Shown here in pieces: positions 24,779 to 33,451 of a stretch of DNA of 40,821 nucleotides. Source of the stretch: an uncultured Chloroflexota bacterium (GTDB taxonomy: Bacteria; Chloroflexota; Dehalococcoidia; UBA3495); NCBI GenBank assembly GCA_913052545.1, contig CAJXEF010000003.1, forward strand, positions 1-40,821. The letters are read 5' to 3'. Each line of letters starts with the position of its first letter. The first letter of the stretch is position 1. Under the pieces are notes generated by a model, which searched no databases, was not told the origin of the DNA, and saw nothing but the letters and a program-made list of their open reading frames with translations. The position numbers and the translations under genes are program-made.

Positions 24779-26032
24779 TTGAGTATCTTTTCTAAAATGC
24801 CCCGGCTTCACACCTTCGACTCTTGGATTTACTACCCGAATTATAGATTTCTATGGATCGGCAATTTTTCCGCCAACGGTGCTCAATGGTTACAGCTTCT
24901 ATCTGTCGGATGGTTAGTACAGCAGTTAACCGAAGGAACTACTGCGTCAGCTTTACTGGTAATCACGGTAGGTGCCATCAACACGCTTCCCTCTCTGTTT
25001 GTGAGTCCCTGGGGAGGCGTCCTTGGCGACCGTCTGGATCGACGTAAGCTGGTTATGAGCCTGCAGCTTTTCATGACCTGTATGGCTTTTTTCTTTGCCT
25101 TCTTGATCCTCATGGATTGGATAAGGGTGTGGCATGCATACTCGTATGTACTTATTTCAGGCGTTTGCCGATCCTTGATACAACCCCTACGACAGGCACT
25201 GGTAGCCAATACAGTCCCCAAAGAAGCTATCGGAAATGCTTTCGCTACCAACGTACTCACGATCACTGGAACTCGTCTCATAGGGCCTTTCTTCGGGGGA
25301 ATTCTGATAGCGTTTCTGGGGTTTTTCTGGAATTTCATTGTTGAAGGATTACTTTACCTGGGAATGGTCTTAGCTTTCTTGCCAATGCGTACCCCTTATT
25401 ACCAACCTAGAAAGGAATCTCAGCGAAAATCCTTTTTCGCCGATATTAAGGAAGGAATTGTTTACATCTGGAAAGGGGAACGAATCATCCTTAACCTGAT
25501 GATTCTGAGCTTAATTCCCAATGTTCTCCTCCATCCCGTGTGGTTCATGTTTCCTATTTTCACAGTGGAAGTATTGAAGGCGGGACCCGATGTAGGAGGC
25601 TATTTACTGGCTATCACAGGGTTAGGTGGATTGATTGCCGCTTTGACTATCTCCTCCTTTGGATTCATATTCAAGAAAGGCAAGGTCGCTTTAGTTTCTG
25701 TGATATGCAGTTCAATAACGGTGATAATATTTGCCCAATCCCCCTGGGTTCCAGTCGCTTTTGTAGTAATAGCGGCTATGGCATTTTTCCAGGCTGCATT
25801 TAGAACCACCAATGGCACGTTGATACAAACCCTGGTACCCGATGAACTGAGATCAAGGATTACGAGCTTACAAGGCGTAGGCAGGGGATTTGTAGTATTT
25901 TCCAGCTTAGCTATCGGTTGGTTTATCAGCTTGACTTCGGTAGTATTCGCCATCACTACTATCGGGATCGCAGGTGTAACTCTATCGTCTTTCTTCTACC
26001 TAACATTCAAAAAAATCAGGAATCTAGAATAA
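24779..26032 (+). CDS. MFS transporter (MFS_3 / EntS-like)
   Basis: A 417-residue integral membrane protein with about 12 hydrophobic segments. Motif A reads GVLGDRLDRRKLV. The N-terminal YPNYRFLWIGNFSANGAQWLQ is common to MFS_3 exporters. The first in-frame start is TTG at 24779, 15 nt after AAGGAG, which is a long spacing; ATG at 24797 is the alternative but has no ribosome site. The next gene, another MFS transporter of a different class, begins 6 bp after the stop, so the two are co-transcribed. Substrate unknown. Confidence 0.85.
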   Translation: MSIFSKMPRLHTFDSWIYYPNYRFLWIGNFSANGAQWLQLLSVGWLVQQLTEGTTASALLVITVGAINTLPSLFVSPWGGVLGDRLDRRKLVMSLQLFMTCMAFFFAFLILMDWIRVWHAYSYVLISGVCRSLIQPLRQALVANTVPKEAIGNAFATNVLTITGTRLIGPFFGGILIAFLGFFWNFIVEGLLYLGMVLAFLPMRTPYYQPRKESQRKSFFADIKEGIVYIWKGERIILNLMILSLIPNVLLHPVWFMFPIFTVEVLKAGPDVGGYLLAITGLGGLIAALTISSFGFIFKKGKVALVSVICSSITVIIFAQSPWVPVAFVVIAAMAFFQAAFRTTNGTLIQTLVPDELRSRITSLQGVGRGFVVFSSLAIGWFISLTSVVFAITTIGIAGVTLSSFFYLTFKKIRNLE

Positions 26033-26038
26033 AGACTA

Positions 26039-27538
26039 ATGCATAGCCCAAAGCAAATTAATATGAGCAAGGAAGATGCCCACAATTTTAAATGGTGGGC
26101 ATTCGGGGCAATTGCTTTTGGAACTTTTATATCTGTAGTAAGTCACGGCAGTGTATTGGTGGCTTTGCCAACAATTGCAGAACATTTCAACACTACTTTG
26201 CCTACAGTACAGTGGGTAATCATAGCGGAAGCTCTCGCTATCGCAGTGTTGTTGCTTCCCATGGGCCGATTAGGAGACCAAATAGGTAGAAGAAAAATTT
26301 ACTTAGCTGGATTCTCAATCTTTATCTTCTCAGCTGCTGTCGCTGGGTCACCATGGTGGTCAAGTTTTCCAACATTACTGATAGCAAAACTGGGACAAGG
26401 AATTGGCTCAGCTATGCTTCAGGGAAATGCAGTCGCAATGATTCTATCTGCTTTCACAGAGGAAGAACGTGGGAAAGCTTTGGGATCTAATCTGAGCGTC
26501 GTCGGCTTAGGCGCCATAATTGGGCCAGCTTTGGGCGGAATTCTTGTCAGCTGGTGGGGCTGGAAATCTATATTTTGGATCAACATACCAGCGGGGTTAT
26601 TAGCAATCGCCGGTACAATAATCATTTTGCAAGGCACGAACCTAGGTATCACCATAAAAGGCCAAGAGAAATTCTCATTTGATTGGATAGGAGCTTTATT
26701 ATCAGGCGTATCTCTATTTTTATTCTTAATATTGGTAGGAAACGGTTATCAATTAGGTTGGTATTCTCCCGCAGTCATCTCAGGCTCAATTTTATTTTTA
26801 GCCACTTTCTCTGTGTTCATATGGTGGGAATTAAGATCGGATTCTCCTATGTTGGATATCAGATTGTTCAAAACAAAATTAGTAGGACTTGGTATAACTG
26901 CGGGATGGATTTCATTTGTAGGCACCTCTGCCACGCGTTTTATGATGCCATTTTACTTGCAATCCATCCTTGGCTGGAACCCCAAAGATATGGGATTATT
27001 AATGATACCTCCCGCTTTGTGTATGGTTGTTCTTGGACCAATCAGTGGTCGCCTATCTGATAAGTTTGGTTGGCGAAAGTTTACACTAGCCGGACTTGGG
27101 TTATCCACGTGTGCATCATTCATATTGGCAACCCGTCTATCCACGGATTTCCCTGTTTTATGGATAGTAGTAATGTTAATGATGCAAAGTGCTGGAACCG
27201 GTCTATTTCATTCACCCAATACCAGTTCTATCATTAGCGCAGTTGACCGCACGCGTTACGGTGTAATCGCAGCTCTAACAAATTTAATGCGCAACTCAGC
27301 GAATATAGTTAGCATTGCTATAGCTACGACTATTGTGGTTATAGTCATGGGGTTACAAGGAGTAGAACCCAGTCTCCAGGCTGTTTCTCCAGATGTATCG
27401 GACGCATTTATATCTGGTCTTCGCTGGGCTTTCGGATTCCTTGGATGTCTAATGCTGTTTGGTATGGTGATTAGTTACGTGAAAGGTGACCGTGTTACTG
27501 TAGAAAGCTCTACCTACAAAGGTCCTAATAATAATTAA
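26039..27538 (+). CDS. MFS transporter, DHA2 family (14 helices, EmrB/QacA type)
   Basis: A 499-residue membrane protein with about 14 hydrophobic segments, the DHA2 drug:H+ antiporter length. Motif A is RLGDQIGRRKIYL near residue 80. Motif C is GLGAIIGPALGGIL near residue 155, typical of antiporters that export. It follows an MFS_3 gene by 6 bp. ATG 26063 is an alternative start; both have weak ribosome sites. A pair of unlike exporters in one operon suggests resistance or metabolite efflux. Confidence 0.88.
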   Translation: MHSPKQINMSKEDAHNFKWWAFGAIAFGTFISVVSHGSVLVALPTIAEHFNTTLPTVQWVIIAEALAIAVLLLPMGRLGDQIGRRKIYLAGFSIFIFSAAVAGSPWWSSFPTLLIAKLGQGIGSAMLQGNAVAMILSAFTEEERGKALGSNLSVVGLGAIIGPALGGILVSWWGWKSIFWINIPAGLLAIAGTIIILQGTNLGITIKGQEKFSFDWIGALLSGVSLFLFLILVGNGYQLGWYSPAVISGSILFLATFSVFIWWELRSDSPMLDIRLFKTKLVGLGITAGWISFVGTSATRFMMPFYLQSILGWNPKDMGLLMIPPALCMVVLGPISGRLSDKFGWRKFTLAGLGLSTCASFILATRLSTDFPVLWIVVMLMMQSAGTGLFHSPNTSSIISAVDRTRYGVIAALTNLMRNSANIVSIAIATTIVVIVMGLQGVEPSLQAVSPDVSDAFISGLRWAFGFLGCLMLFGMVISYVKGDRVTVESSTYKGPNNN

Positions 27539-27652
27539 AGACCATCCGATAAAACTACAGTTCGTAATAGGACCTTTGCACATATCCCAAACCTGCGTCT
27601 TTCGATCTGAATCATCATTGACACCTACTTTTCCTCATCCTACACTCCCTTC

Positions 27653-27680
27653 GCGGAGTTACCTTCTGACGTAACTCCGC
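27653..27680. repeat. perfect 10-bp inverted repeat (possible terminator)
   Basis: GCGGAGTTAC (27653-27662) and GTAACTCCGC (27671-27680) pair perfectly around an 8-nt loop. No T run follows. It lies 115 bp after the DHA2 gene and 48 bp before the next gene, so it may be a terminator-like hairpin or an operator. Confidence 0.5.
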
Positions 27681-27727
27681 TAACAGCCATCCAACCACAC
27701 ATTATTTAGGCTTTAAAGAGGATTATT

Positions 27728-28282
27728 ATGGCTCGTATTCCGACCGTCACCAGGGAAGATATCCCAAAATCACTTCAGGATGTTTTTGACGAAGTAGTAT
27801 CAGAGGAGGGAGGTATTGGGACCGGCCCAATGTCGATCCTAAAAAACAGCCCTGAAATGGCCAAACGTACGAGACCACTATTCAATTATGTAAGAAACGA
27901 ATCCACAGTACCCAAGAAATTACGTGAACTGGGTATGTTACTTACAGCAAGGGCTATGGATTGTCCATACATATGGCATGCCCATTTCGAGTATGGGCGA
28001 AAAGAAGGGCTCAGTGATATTCTGCTGGATGCTATTCGAGATAAACAGCCACTGCCTCCAGTCCCATCCGACGAAGCCATAGTGATAGCATATTCCCAAG
28101 AGTTGTTACATAATCGAAAAGTTACATCTGAAACCTTTAGCCATTTAGTCAATTTACTTGGGAAAAGAGGATTGGTCGAATTGACAACCTTACTGGGTTT
28201 TTACACAATGTTGGCATTTAACGCCAATGCAGTGGATCTGCAATTACCTGAACATTTTAGCGAATTACCGTTGCCAACCTAA
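27728..28282 (+). CDS. carboxymuconolactone decarboxylase family protein
   Basis: A 184-residue all-helical AhpD/CMD-fold protein. The segment LGMLLTARAMDCPYIWHAHFEYG aligns with the family core, where peroxidase-type members have CxxC followed by His. Here only one Cys is present, with the second replaced, so thiol peroxidase activity is unlikely and a decarboxylase-like or binding role is more plausible. An AAAGAGG-type site precedes the ATG. It is followed 57 bp later by an SDR gene in the same direction, probably one transcript. Confidence 0.8.
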   Translation: MARIPTVTREDIPKSLQDVFDEVVSEEGGIGTGPMSILKNSPEMAKRTRPLFNYVRNESTVPKKLRELGMLLTARAMDCPYIWHAHFEYGRKEGLSDILLDAIRDKQPLPPVPSDEAIVIAYSQELLHNRKVTSETFSHLVNLLGKRGLVELTTLLGFYTMLAFNANAVDLQLPEHFSELPLPT

Positions 28283-28339
28283 AATCGGGATGCATCCACA
28301 ATTGCATATGAAATTTCTCACAGTCACAGAGGAGGGAAT

Positions 28340-29161
28340 ATGTCAGTACAAATACCAAGATTAGGAGGGAAGGTCGCCATTGTTACCGGGGCGGGTGCTA
28401 CTGGAAGCGGGGACTTTGTAGGTATTGGGCAGGCGATTTCTATTCTCTTCGCGAGACACGGTGCATCCGTTCTTCTGGTAGACAGAGATCCAAAAAACGC
28501 CGAGACTACACTGGCTACCATCAAAGAGGAAGGAGGTCAGGCATCATTCTTTGTCGGAGATGTTACTAGCAGCTCTGATTGCCAAGAGATGGTCGACAGA
28601 GCCATCAGTGAATATGGCAGGCTCAATGTACTGATTAACAATGTAGGGATCAGTGGACCAGGGTCTGTAACAGATGTAGAAGAAGAATTTTGGGACACGG
28701 TGATTGACGTAAACCTGAAAAGCGTGATGTTAACCAGTAAACATGCAATCCCCAAAATGATCGACGATGGCGGGGGATCAATTGTTAACCTGTCGTCTAT
28801 AGTCGGGATGAGGGCTGGTAGCGGGCGCCCGAGTCATCCCTATGCAGCCTCTAAAGGAGGAATTATAGGGTTAAGTAATTCCATGGCTGTCCATTACGGC
28901 AGGGACAATGTGAGAGTGAACTGCATTGCCCCAGGACACATACGGAGCCCTATGGTTGCAAGACACAGTTCAGAAGAAATGCTCACCCTGAGACGCAAAG
29001 CTGGACCATTAGGCACAGACGGAGAACCCTGGGACGTAGCGTGGGCGGCATTGTTTCTAGCATCAGATGAAGCTCGCTGGATATCTGGAGTAACGCTACC
29101 GGTAGACGCTGGTTTACTAGCTGCAACTCCCTTAGCCATGTACCCATATTTGAAAGACTAG
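28340..29161 (+). CDS. SDR-family NAD(P)-dependent oxidoreductase
   Basis: A 273-residue classical short-chain dehydrogenase/reductase. The cofactor motif is TGAGATGSGDFVGIG, with an insertion relative to the usual TGxxxGIG. The NNVGISG segment, the catalytic Ser in NLSSIVG and the YAASKGG Tyr-Lys pair are all present. GGAGGG lies just upstream of the ATG. It follows the CMD-family gene; a shared catabolic pathway is plausible. A terminator hairpin lies 12 bp after the stop. Confidence 0.92.
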   Translation: MSVQIPRLGGKVAIVTGAGATGSGDFVGIGQAISILFARHGASVLLVDRDPKNAETTLATIKEEGGQASFFVGDVTSSSDCQEMVDRAISEYGRLNVLINNVGISGPGSVTDVEEEFWDTVIDVNLKSVMLTSKHAIPKMIDDGGGSIVNLSSIVGMRAGSGRPSHPYAASKGGIIGLSNSMAVHYGRDNVRVNCIAPGHIRSPMVARHSSEEMLTLRRKAGPLGTDGEPWDVAWAALFLASDEARWISGVTLPVDAGLLAATPLAMYPYLKD

Positions 29162-29172
29162 AACAACTAACT

Positions 29173-29201
29173 GAGGGTATTATCTTAAAAATAATACCCT
29201 C
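29173..29201. terminator. bidirectional terminator between convergent genes
   Basis: GAGGGTATTAT and ATAATACCCTC form an 11-bp perfect stem with a 7-nt loop. It lies between the SDR gene (plus) and the third MmgE/PrpD gene (minus), whose stop codon directly adjoins it. Confidence 0.75.
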
Positions 29202-30557
29202 TTATCCATTCCTCAATAAACGGGTCAACTCAGTTATATCCGTTACTTTTTCTAAACTTGCAACCGTTTCTACCACCGCTCTAGTACGTTCAAGGCCTAT
29301 CACTTCTTGAGCAAGATCGACGAATTTTGATTCTAATTGAACTTGTGTCATTGGATTATTAACGTCGCCATATTGTGCAATTATAGATTCTTCCAAACTC
29401 CGGTCGTCGCATAATTTTATACACACCCTAGCAGAAGGGTAATCGTATCTTCTCAGATCCATCCTGGGATCTGGTTCAAGATGTACTTTCTGGGCAATTT
29501 TTTGAATATCTGGATTTCGTGCATGTTCAGCCTTGAAGGCCGTGACATCAGTTCTACCCAACACTAGGGCTGCACCTATAGCGTAAGGAATAGAAAACTT
29601 AGTCGCGAGCATGTTGCTTGGCTCAGGATTATCTAGTATCAAAGCAATTGGAGGTACGGAAACTAGGATACTGGTTATCTGATCACAATTGAATTCATAT
29701 TGAGAAACAATTGATTCCACTGCATCCAGTACAGGGTGGTTATAAAGACAGCAAGCGTGCGATTTGAAATAATTTCTTTGTATGCGATACTCGTTTACCT
29801 CATCTAAGCCTTCAACAACTATGCTAGGGTCGAATCCGTCTCCAAGTAAATTAGTGTATAGGTCTCCTGGTCCATTTCGTATCCCGGTAAAACCACTGTC
29901 CACCAGGTGACATGCTAGAATACCGTTGAAACTAGACCTCCCTGGATACAGATTTCTTATCGTTGCTCCTTCAAGACAAGGAGTCCACGTATTTGCGGGG
30001 CTCATTGACAATGATACGTTGATAGCCTTTTGAATTTTTGAGGCATCAAATCCCATCAGTTTCGCTGTTGCTACTGCAGATCCAATCGTTCCCCAAGTTC
30101 CGTGAGAATGCACGTCCAAACGCATCGTTGTCGCGCAACCAACACGAGAAATAACCTCATAACCCAATACAAGACTCAACAACAAATCTTTGCCAGATAA
30201 GCCTAATTCCTCAGTTACCGCAATAGATGCGGGGGTTACATGGATAGAGGGGTGCCCACCGCCCAAACGGTTACCTTCATCCAATTCTAAAGAAACGCCC
30301 GCGGTGGCATTAACCATTGCTGCAAATAGAGTCGTTGTTTGAGCTGTATGCCCAAATAAAGAAATTGCCCCTATTCCGCCCAGCCGTGGGGCCAACGCGG
30401 CCAAAGCACTGTTTTGAGGAAGTTGGCTACCCGCAAGGATTGCACCAAGAGTATCCATCAATACATTTTTGGCAGCGCTTCGGGCGATATCCGGCAGATC
30501 TTCCCACTGAGTTGAGTACACAAAATCGGATACTGAATCCAAATAATCGTTGGACAT
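29202..30557 (-). CDS. MmgE/PrpD family protein (third of three)
   Basis: A 451-residue MmgE/PrpD protein. The start at 30557 has GGGG 5 nt upstream and gives MSNDYLDSVSDFVY, the normal N-terminus. The frame extends upstream to 30662 but would overlap the aldo/keto reductase gene. VLMDTLGAILAGS near residue 30, ELDEGNRLGGGHPSIHVTPA near residue 85 (His-rich site), and YFKSHACCLYNHPVLDAV near residue 265 are family features. It lies 76 bp downstream of the aldo/keto reductase on the same strand. The reaction is unknown. Confidence 0.85.
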   Translation of the reverse strand: MSNDYLDSVSDFVYSTQWEDLPDIARSAAKNVLMDTLGAILAGSQLPQNSALAALAPRLGGIGAISLFGHTAQTTTLFAAMVNATAGVSLELDEGNRLGGGHPSIHVTPASIAVTEELGLSGKDLLLSLVLGYEVISRVGCATTMRLDVHSHGTWGTIGSAVATAKLMGFDASKIQKAINVSLSMSPANTWTPCLEGATIRNLYPGRSSFNGILACHLVDSGFTGIRNGPGDLYTNLLGDGFDPSIVVEGLDEVNEYRIQRNYFKSHACCLYNHPVLDAVESIVSQYEFNCDQITSILVSVPPIALILDNPEPSNMLATKFSIPYAIGAALVLGRTDVTAFKAEHARNPDIQKIAQKVHLEPDPRMDLRRYDYPSARVCIKLCDDRSLEESIIAQYGDVNNPMTQVQLESKFVDLAQEVIGLERTRAVVETVASLEKVTDITELTRLLRNG

Positions 30558-30633
30558 TATTACCCCATATTCCCAAATTAATCCCCGTAGCCACGAGTAT
30601 CGCAACCAATCTAAAACAATTTGTTTATCCTTC

Positions 30634-31485
30634 TCAAATTGGAAATATCCTTTCCAACTCATTTATTTGGTCTGGCGTTAAACTCCATCCGGACGCACCA
30701 CAATTCTCAACAGTCCGTTCAATACTATTGGATTTAGGAATAGCAATTACTCTGGAATGGGAGATACACCAGTTTAGAGCTATTTGGGCAAAGGATTTTT
30801 CAGATTGTTCTTTTATTGCTTCGAGCACCGATATATTTGAATCTTGGTTGCTTTTATTAAAGATACGTGCGACTTTGTTCGTTATTCTTGAACTTGATCC
30901 ATCAACCAAAGTTCCATCAGCTAAGGGCGTATAGGCCAAGACAGATATATTATTTTCTAAACAAAAAGGTAATATATCCCTTTCTATTTCCCGGTTTTTT
31001 AGGTTATAAATGACCTGATTTGAAACTATAGGGTAATTCTCCATGGCAGACATAGCTTCATCCAGTTCACCCACAGAGAAATTGCTCACTCCAATATATT
31101 TAATCAAACCTCTGTCTACTAACTGTTCCATAGCCATCATGGTCTCTTTTATGGGTACTCTCGAATTAGGCCAATGGATCTGGTAAAGATCAATGGTATT
31201 AACTCCTAGTAGCTGTATACTTTTCTCAGCAGACCTCAATACATCATCGTATTTCAGGTTGCTCCCCCAAACTTTGGTAGCGACAAATACCTGATCTTCT
31301 ATTTCTTTAATTGCCTCGCCAACCATACTCTCAGTCCGATACATCTCTGCTGTATCGATCAGGGACGCGCCCAGCTGTACACCGGACCGTAACGGTTCGG
31401 TACCACCTTTATATCTCCACGTACCTAGACCTATCTCGGGGATTTCAGATCCCGTCTCACCTAACAATTTTTTTTTAACTAACAC
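30634..31485 (-). CDS. aldo/keto reductase
   Basis: A 283-residue NADPH-dependent aldo/keto reductase. The catalytic tetrad is visible: Asp44 and Tyr49 (IDTAEMY), Lys71 (VATKVWG) and the His of YQIHWP. IPKSNSIERTVEN near the C-terminus binds the NADPH phosphate. The start is GTG at 31485. A run of nine A residues sits in codons 4-6, a possible slippage site. It is probably co-transcribed with the third MmgE/PrpD gene. Confidence 0.9.
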   Translation of the reverse strand: MLVKKKLLGETGSEIPEIGLGTWRYKGGTEPLRSGVQLGASLIDTAEMYRTESMVGEAIKEIEDQVFVATKVWGSNLKYDDVLRSAEKSIQLLGVNTIDLYQIHWPNSRVPIKETMMAMEQLVDRGLIKYIGVSNFSVGELDEAMSAMENYPIVSNQVIYNLKNREIERDILPFCLENNISVLAYTPLADGTLVDGSSSRITNKVARIFNKSNQDSNISVLEAIKEQSEKSFAQIALNWCISHSRVIAIPKSNSIERTVENCGASGWSLTPDQINELERIFPI

Positions 31486-31523
31486 AATAACTTACCGAAC
31501 CCAATAATTTCGAATACGGAGGG

Positions 31524-32375
31524 TTAATTAGTTACATCCCTCCATGCCCCATCATCAATTAATTCAAATAAGCGATCTTGCTCATGTTTAGGTACTAAAA
31601 TGCAATTTGAACAATACCCATTCAACCTATCGGTTCGCCAGGCCAAACAACAACCAAGGCGCCTTGCAAATAGACCACTCCGTGTCTCCATGTTAATCAC
31701 TTCCATGGTAACTTGACCAAAAATTATAGTAGACTCATCACCAAATAATTCGTTGGCGATCTGAACCAAGTTATCGGGATCATCAACAACTGGGTATAAA
31801 TGCCGAAAGGCTTGACCGCACGCGGAAGCGACCGCGTTTTTAGAAATTTGGATACTAGCGCGACATACTCTATTCAAACTATCTATTACTTGCGATAAGT
31901 TTTCGTCAAACAGCCATCCTTTCAAAACCGTCAATAGGCTACCATAGTCTATGATCCGTATGGCATGCTCATGGTGTATATCAATATCATCCTTCAAAGC
32001 CGCGAAATGAGGATGGACCATGGCCGTCCCGTCTACATAGTTAGTCTCACTCTCATTGTTAATATGGAAAACTAAATTCTTTAAGGATACATCTGGCACT
32101 CGACGTTCGAGAACATACTGTCCAATAACTGGCCACACCAATCGAGTTAAGTAAGCGATCAAGAATGCAGAACCTGCCACATGCGGATTTGAACTGTTCC
32201 AATGTTCAATCCCGTAATTCCGTACCATATTAATAAGCCTATCGTCGTCGTTATGAAACAAATCGTAAGCGCTGATCCACCCTTCACCTTCAGTCCAATT
32301 CACAGATAATTGAAAATACGGACTGATTTCCTTCATTCTATACATACCCTGTACTAACGGATGACAATTCAACAT
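31524..32375 (-). CDS. FhuF-like [2Fe-2S] ferric-siderophore reductase
   Basis: A 283-residue cytoplasmic protein. The C-terminal cluster site is C242-C243, then C255-x2-C258 (GCCLAW ... YCSNC), which resembles the unusual C-C...C-x2-C [2Fe-2S] site of FhuF, though the internal spacing is 11 rather than 10 residues. The rest shows the FhuF-type helical region with SAFLIAYLTRLVWPVI. GAGGT lies 7 nt before the ATG. It is divergent from a Fur/PerR regulator, which fits iron control. FhuF releases iron from ferric siderophores by reduction. No siderophore transporter is in the window. Confidence 0.75.
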   Translation of the reverse strand: MLNCHPLVQGMYRMKEISPYFQLSVNWTEGEGWISAYDLFHNDDDRLINMVRNYGIEHWNSSNPHVAGSAFLIAYLTRLVWPVIGQYVLERRVPDVSLKNLVFHINNESETNYVDGTAMVHPHFAALKDDIDIHHEHAIRIIDYGSLLTVLKGWLFDENLSQVIDSLNRVCRASIQISKNAVASACGQAFRHLYPVVDDPDNLVQIANELFGDESTIIFGQVTMEVINMETRSGLFARRLGCCLAWRTDRLNGYCSNCILVPKHEQDRLFELIDDGAWRDVTN

Positions 32376-32438
32376 CCACTTAACCTCTTGGCGACAAATC
32401 TGATTCTAGTTGCCGTTAAATCTCTACCATTCCAATTG

Positions 32439-32506
32439 ATTATCCCACTTTAATTAATATCAGCCTCATTGATGATAAAACAAATAGGCGTTATAGTGGG
32501 AATAAT
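32439..32506. promoter_or_regulatory. divergent fhuF/fur promoter region with a repeated inverted element
   Basis: ATTATCCCACT (32439-32449) and its near-exact inverse AGTGGGAATAAT (32495-32506) flank a 45-bp AT-rich core. For fur, TTGATG (32469-32474) and TATAGT (32492-32497) are 17 bp apart, and the element overlaps this -10. On the minus strand the other copy follows an A/T-rich -10-like stretch for the FhuF-like gene. Both genes could thus be repressed by one regulator, probably the adjacent Fur-family protein. Confidence 0.5.
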
Positions 32507-32565
32507 GCCAGTCAAATACTCAATAACAATTTTGACTACTGCCCCTTTCATACGACGGAGTTTTA

Positions 32566-33009
32566 ATGAACCAACTAGAGATTACAATGCATCTGAGGGA
32601 AACGGGTACCCGTGTTACCCCGCAACGAGTGGGGATAGCAGAAGCAGTAATTAATTCTACCGATCACCCCTCAGTCCAACAAATATTAGAAAGAGTAAAA
32701 GATCATTTCCCTTCGATGACTTTAGCAACCATTTACTCCACGCTTGATGTACTAGAGAAAAGTGGATTAATCCAGGAACTTCCATTCCCTCAGTACTCAA
32801 GATACGAGTCTAATCTAGAACCTCACGTTAATTTGGTTTGTGTCAAATGCGGAAACGTTTCAGACTCATCAGTCGGGCAGCAACTTGTCTCAGACCTAAA
32901 AACCCAAATATCAAACGGTTCTAGTTTCAAAGTATCATGGCAAAGAGTAGACTTTCATGGGTGGTGTTCTAAGTGCATGGTAGAAACACAGACAGGAGCA
33001 ACCCGTTAA
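32566..33009 (+). CDS. Fur/PerR-family metal-responsive repressor
   Basis: A 147-residue regulator. The winged helix has TRVTPQRVGIAEAV and the recognition helix LATIYSTLDVLEKSG. Structural zinc ligands are C92-x2-C95 and C134-x2-C137. Regulatory metal candidates by alignment to PerR are H34, E81, H87, N89 and D100: Asp at the last position is PerR-like, Glu81 Fur-like, and Asn89 replaces a usual His. GGAG lies 5 nt before the ATG. Divergence from a FhuF-like gene suggests iron or peroxide control. Confidence 0.92.
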   Translation: MNQLEITMHLRETGTRVTPQRVGIAEAVINSTDHPSVQQILERVKDHFPSMTLATIYSTLDVLEKSGLIQELPFPQYSRYESNLEPHVNLVCVKCGNVSDSSVGQQLVSDLKTQISNGSSFKVSWQRVDFHGWCSKCMVETQTGATR

Positions 33010-33076
33010 ATGGATCATATCCGTAAAATCTAACCCGACGGGTTTTCCAAGACAACTTGTTTCACACGAGTTTAAA

Positions 33077-33439
33077 ATGATTGAATCGGTTATTGGGATT
33101 ACTCTCTGGACTAACAATCTAGAGAACATGTTCTATTTTTACCATCGGATCCTTGAATTCCCGATACACTCGAAAAAGAATGATTTCATTGCGTTTCAAC
33201 TAGGCGATATCAGATTCAATATAGGAACTCACGGACAAATAGCAGGCTCCAACAAAGACCCTTACAGAATGATGCCTCACTTTGAGGTGGCAGACATCCA
33301 TAAAGTACACGAACGATTGTCAAATTTAGGGGTGTTTTTTATCAGAAGGCCCGAAAAAGAGCATTGGGGGGGATGGATAGCAACTTTTCAAGATCCGGAT
33401 GATAACATTTTACAAATGCTCCAGCTACCAAGTAAATAA
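33077..33439 (+). CDS. VOC-superfamily protein lacking usual metal ligands
   Basis: A 120-residue single-module VOC protein. The fold is clear from IGITLWTNNLENMFYFYHRI, PHFEVADIHKVHERL and FQDPDDNILQMLQLP. However, the first-strand ligand is Thr rather than His, and the C-terminal Glu is Gln (ILQMLQ), so the standard metal site is incomplete. It may bind a ligand rather than catalyse. It lies 67 bp after the Fur gene on the same strand and converges with queA. Confidence 0.8.
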   Translation: MIESVIGITLWTNNLENMFYFYHRILEFPIHSKKNDFIAFQLGDIRFNIGTHGQIAGSNKDPYRMMPHFEVADIHKVHERLSNLGVFFIRRPEKEHWGGWIATFQDPDDNILQMLQLPSK

Positions 33440-33451
33440 TAGACGTTTAGA

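Noticed and set aside
30558..30662. N-terminal extension of the third MmgE/PrpD protein
   Set aside because: It would overlap the aldo/keto reductase gene and is unlike the family N-terminus; ATG 30557 has a ribosome site.
31460..31475. Programmed frameshift at a run of nine A in the aldo/keto reductase gene
   Set aside because: The zero frame is intact across the run and needs no shift; only ordinary slippage risk remains.
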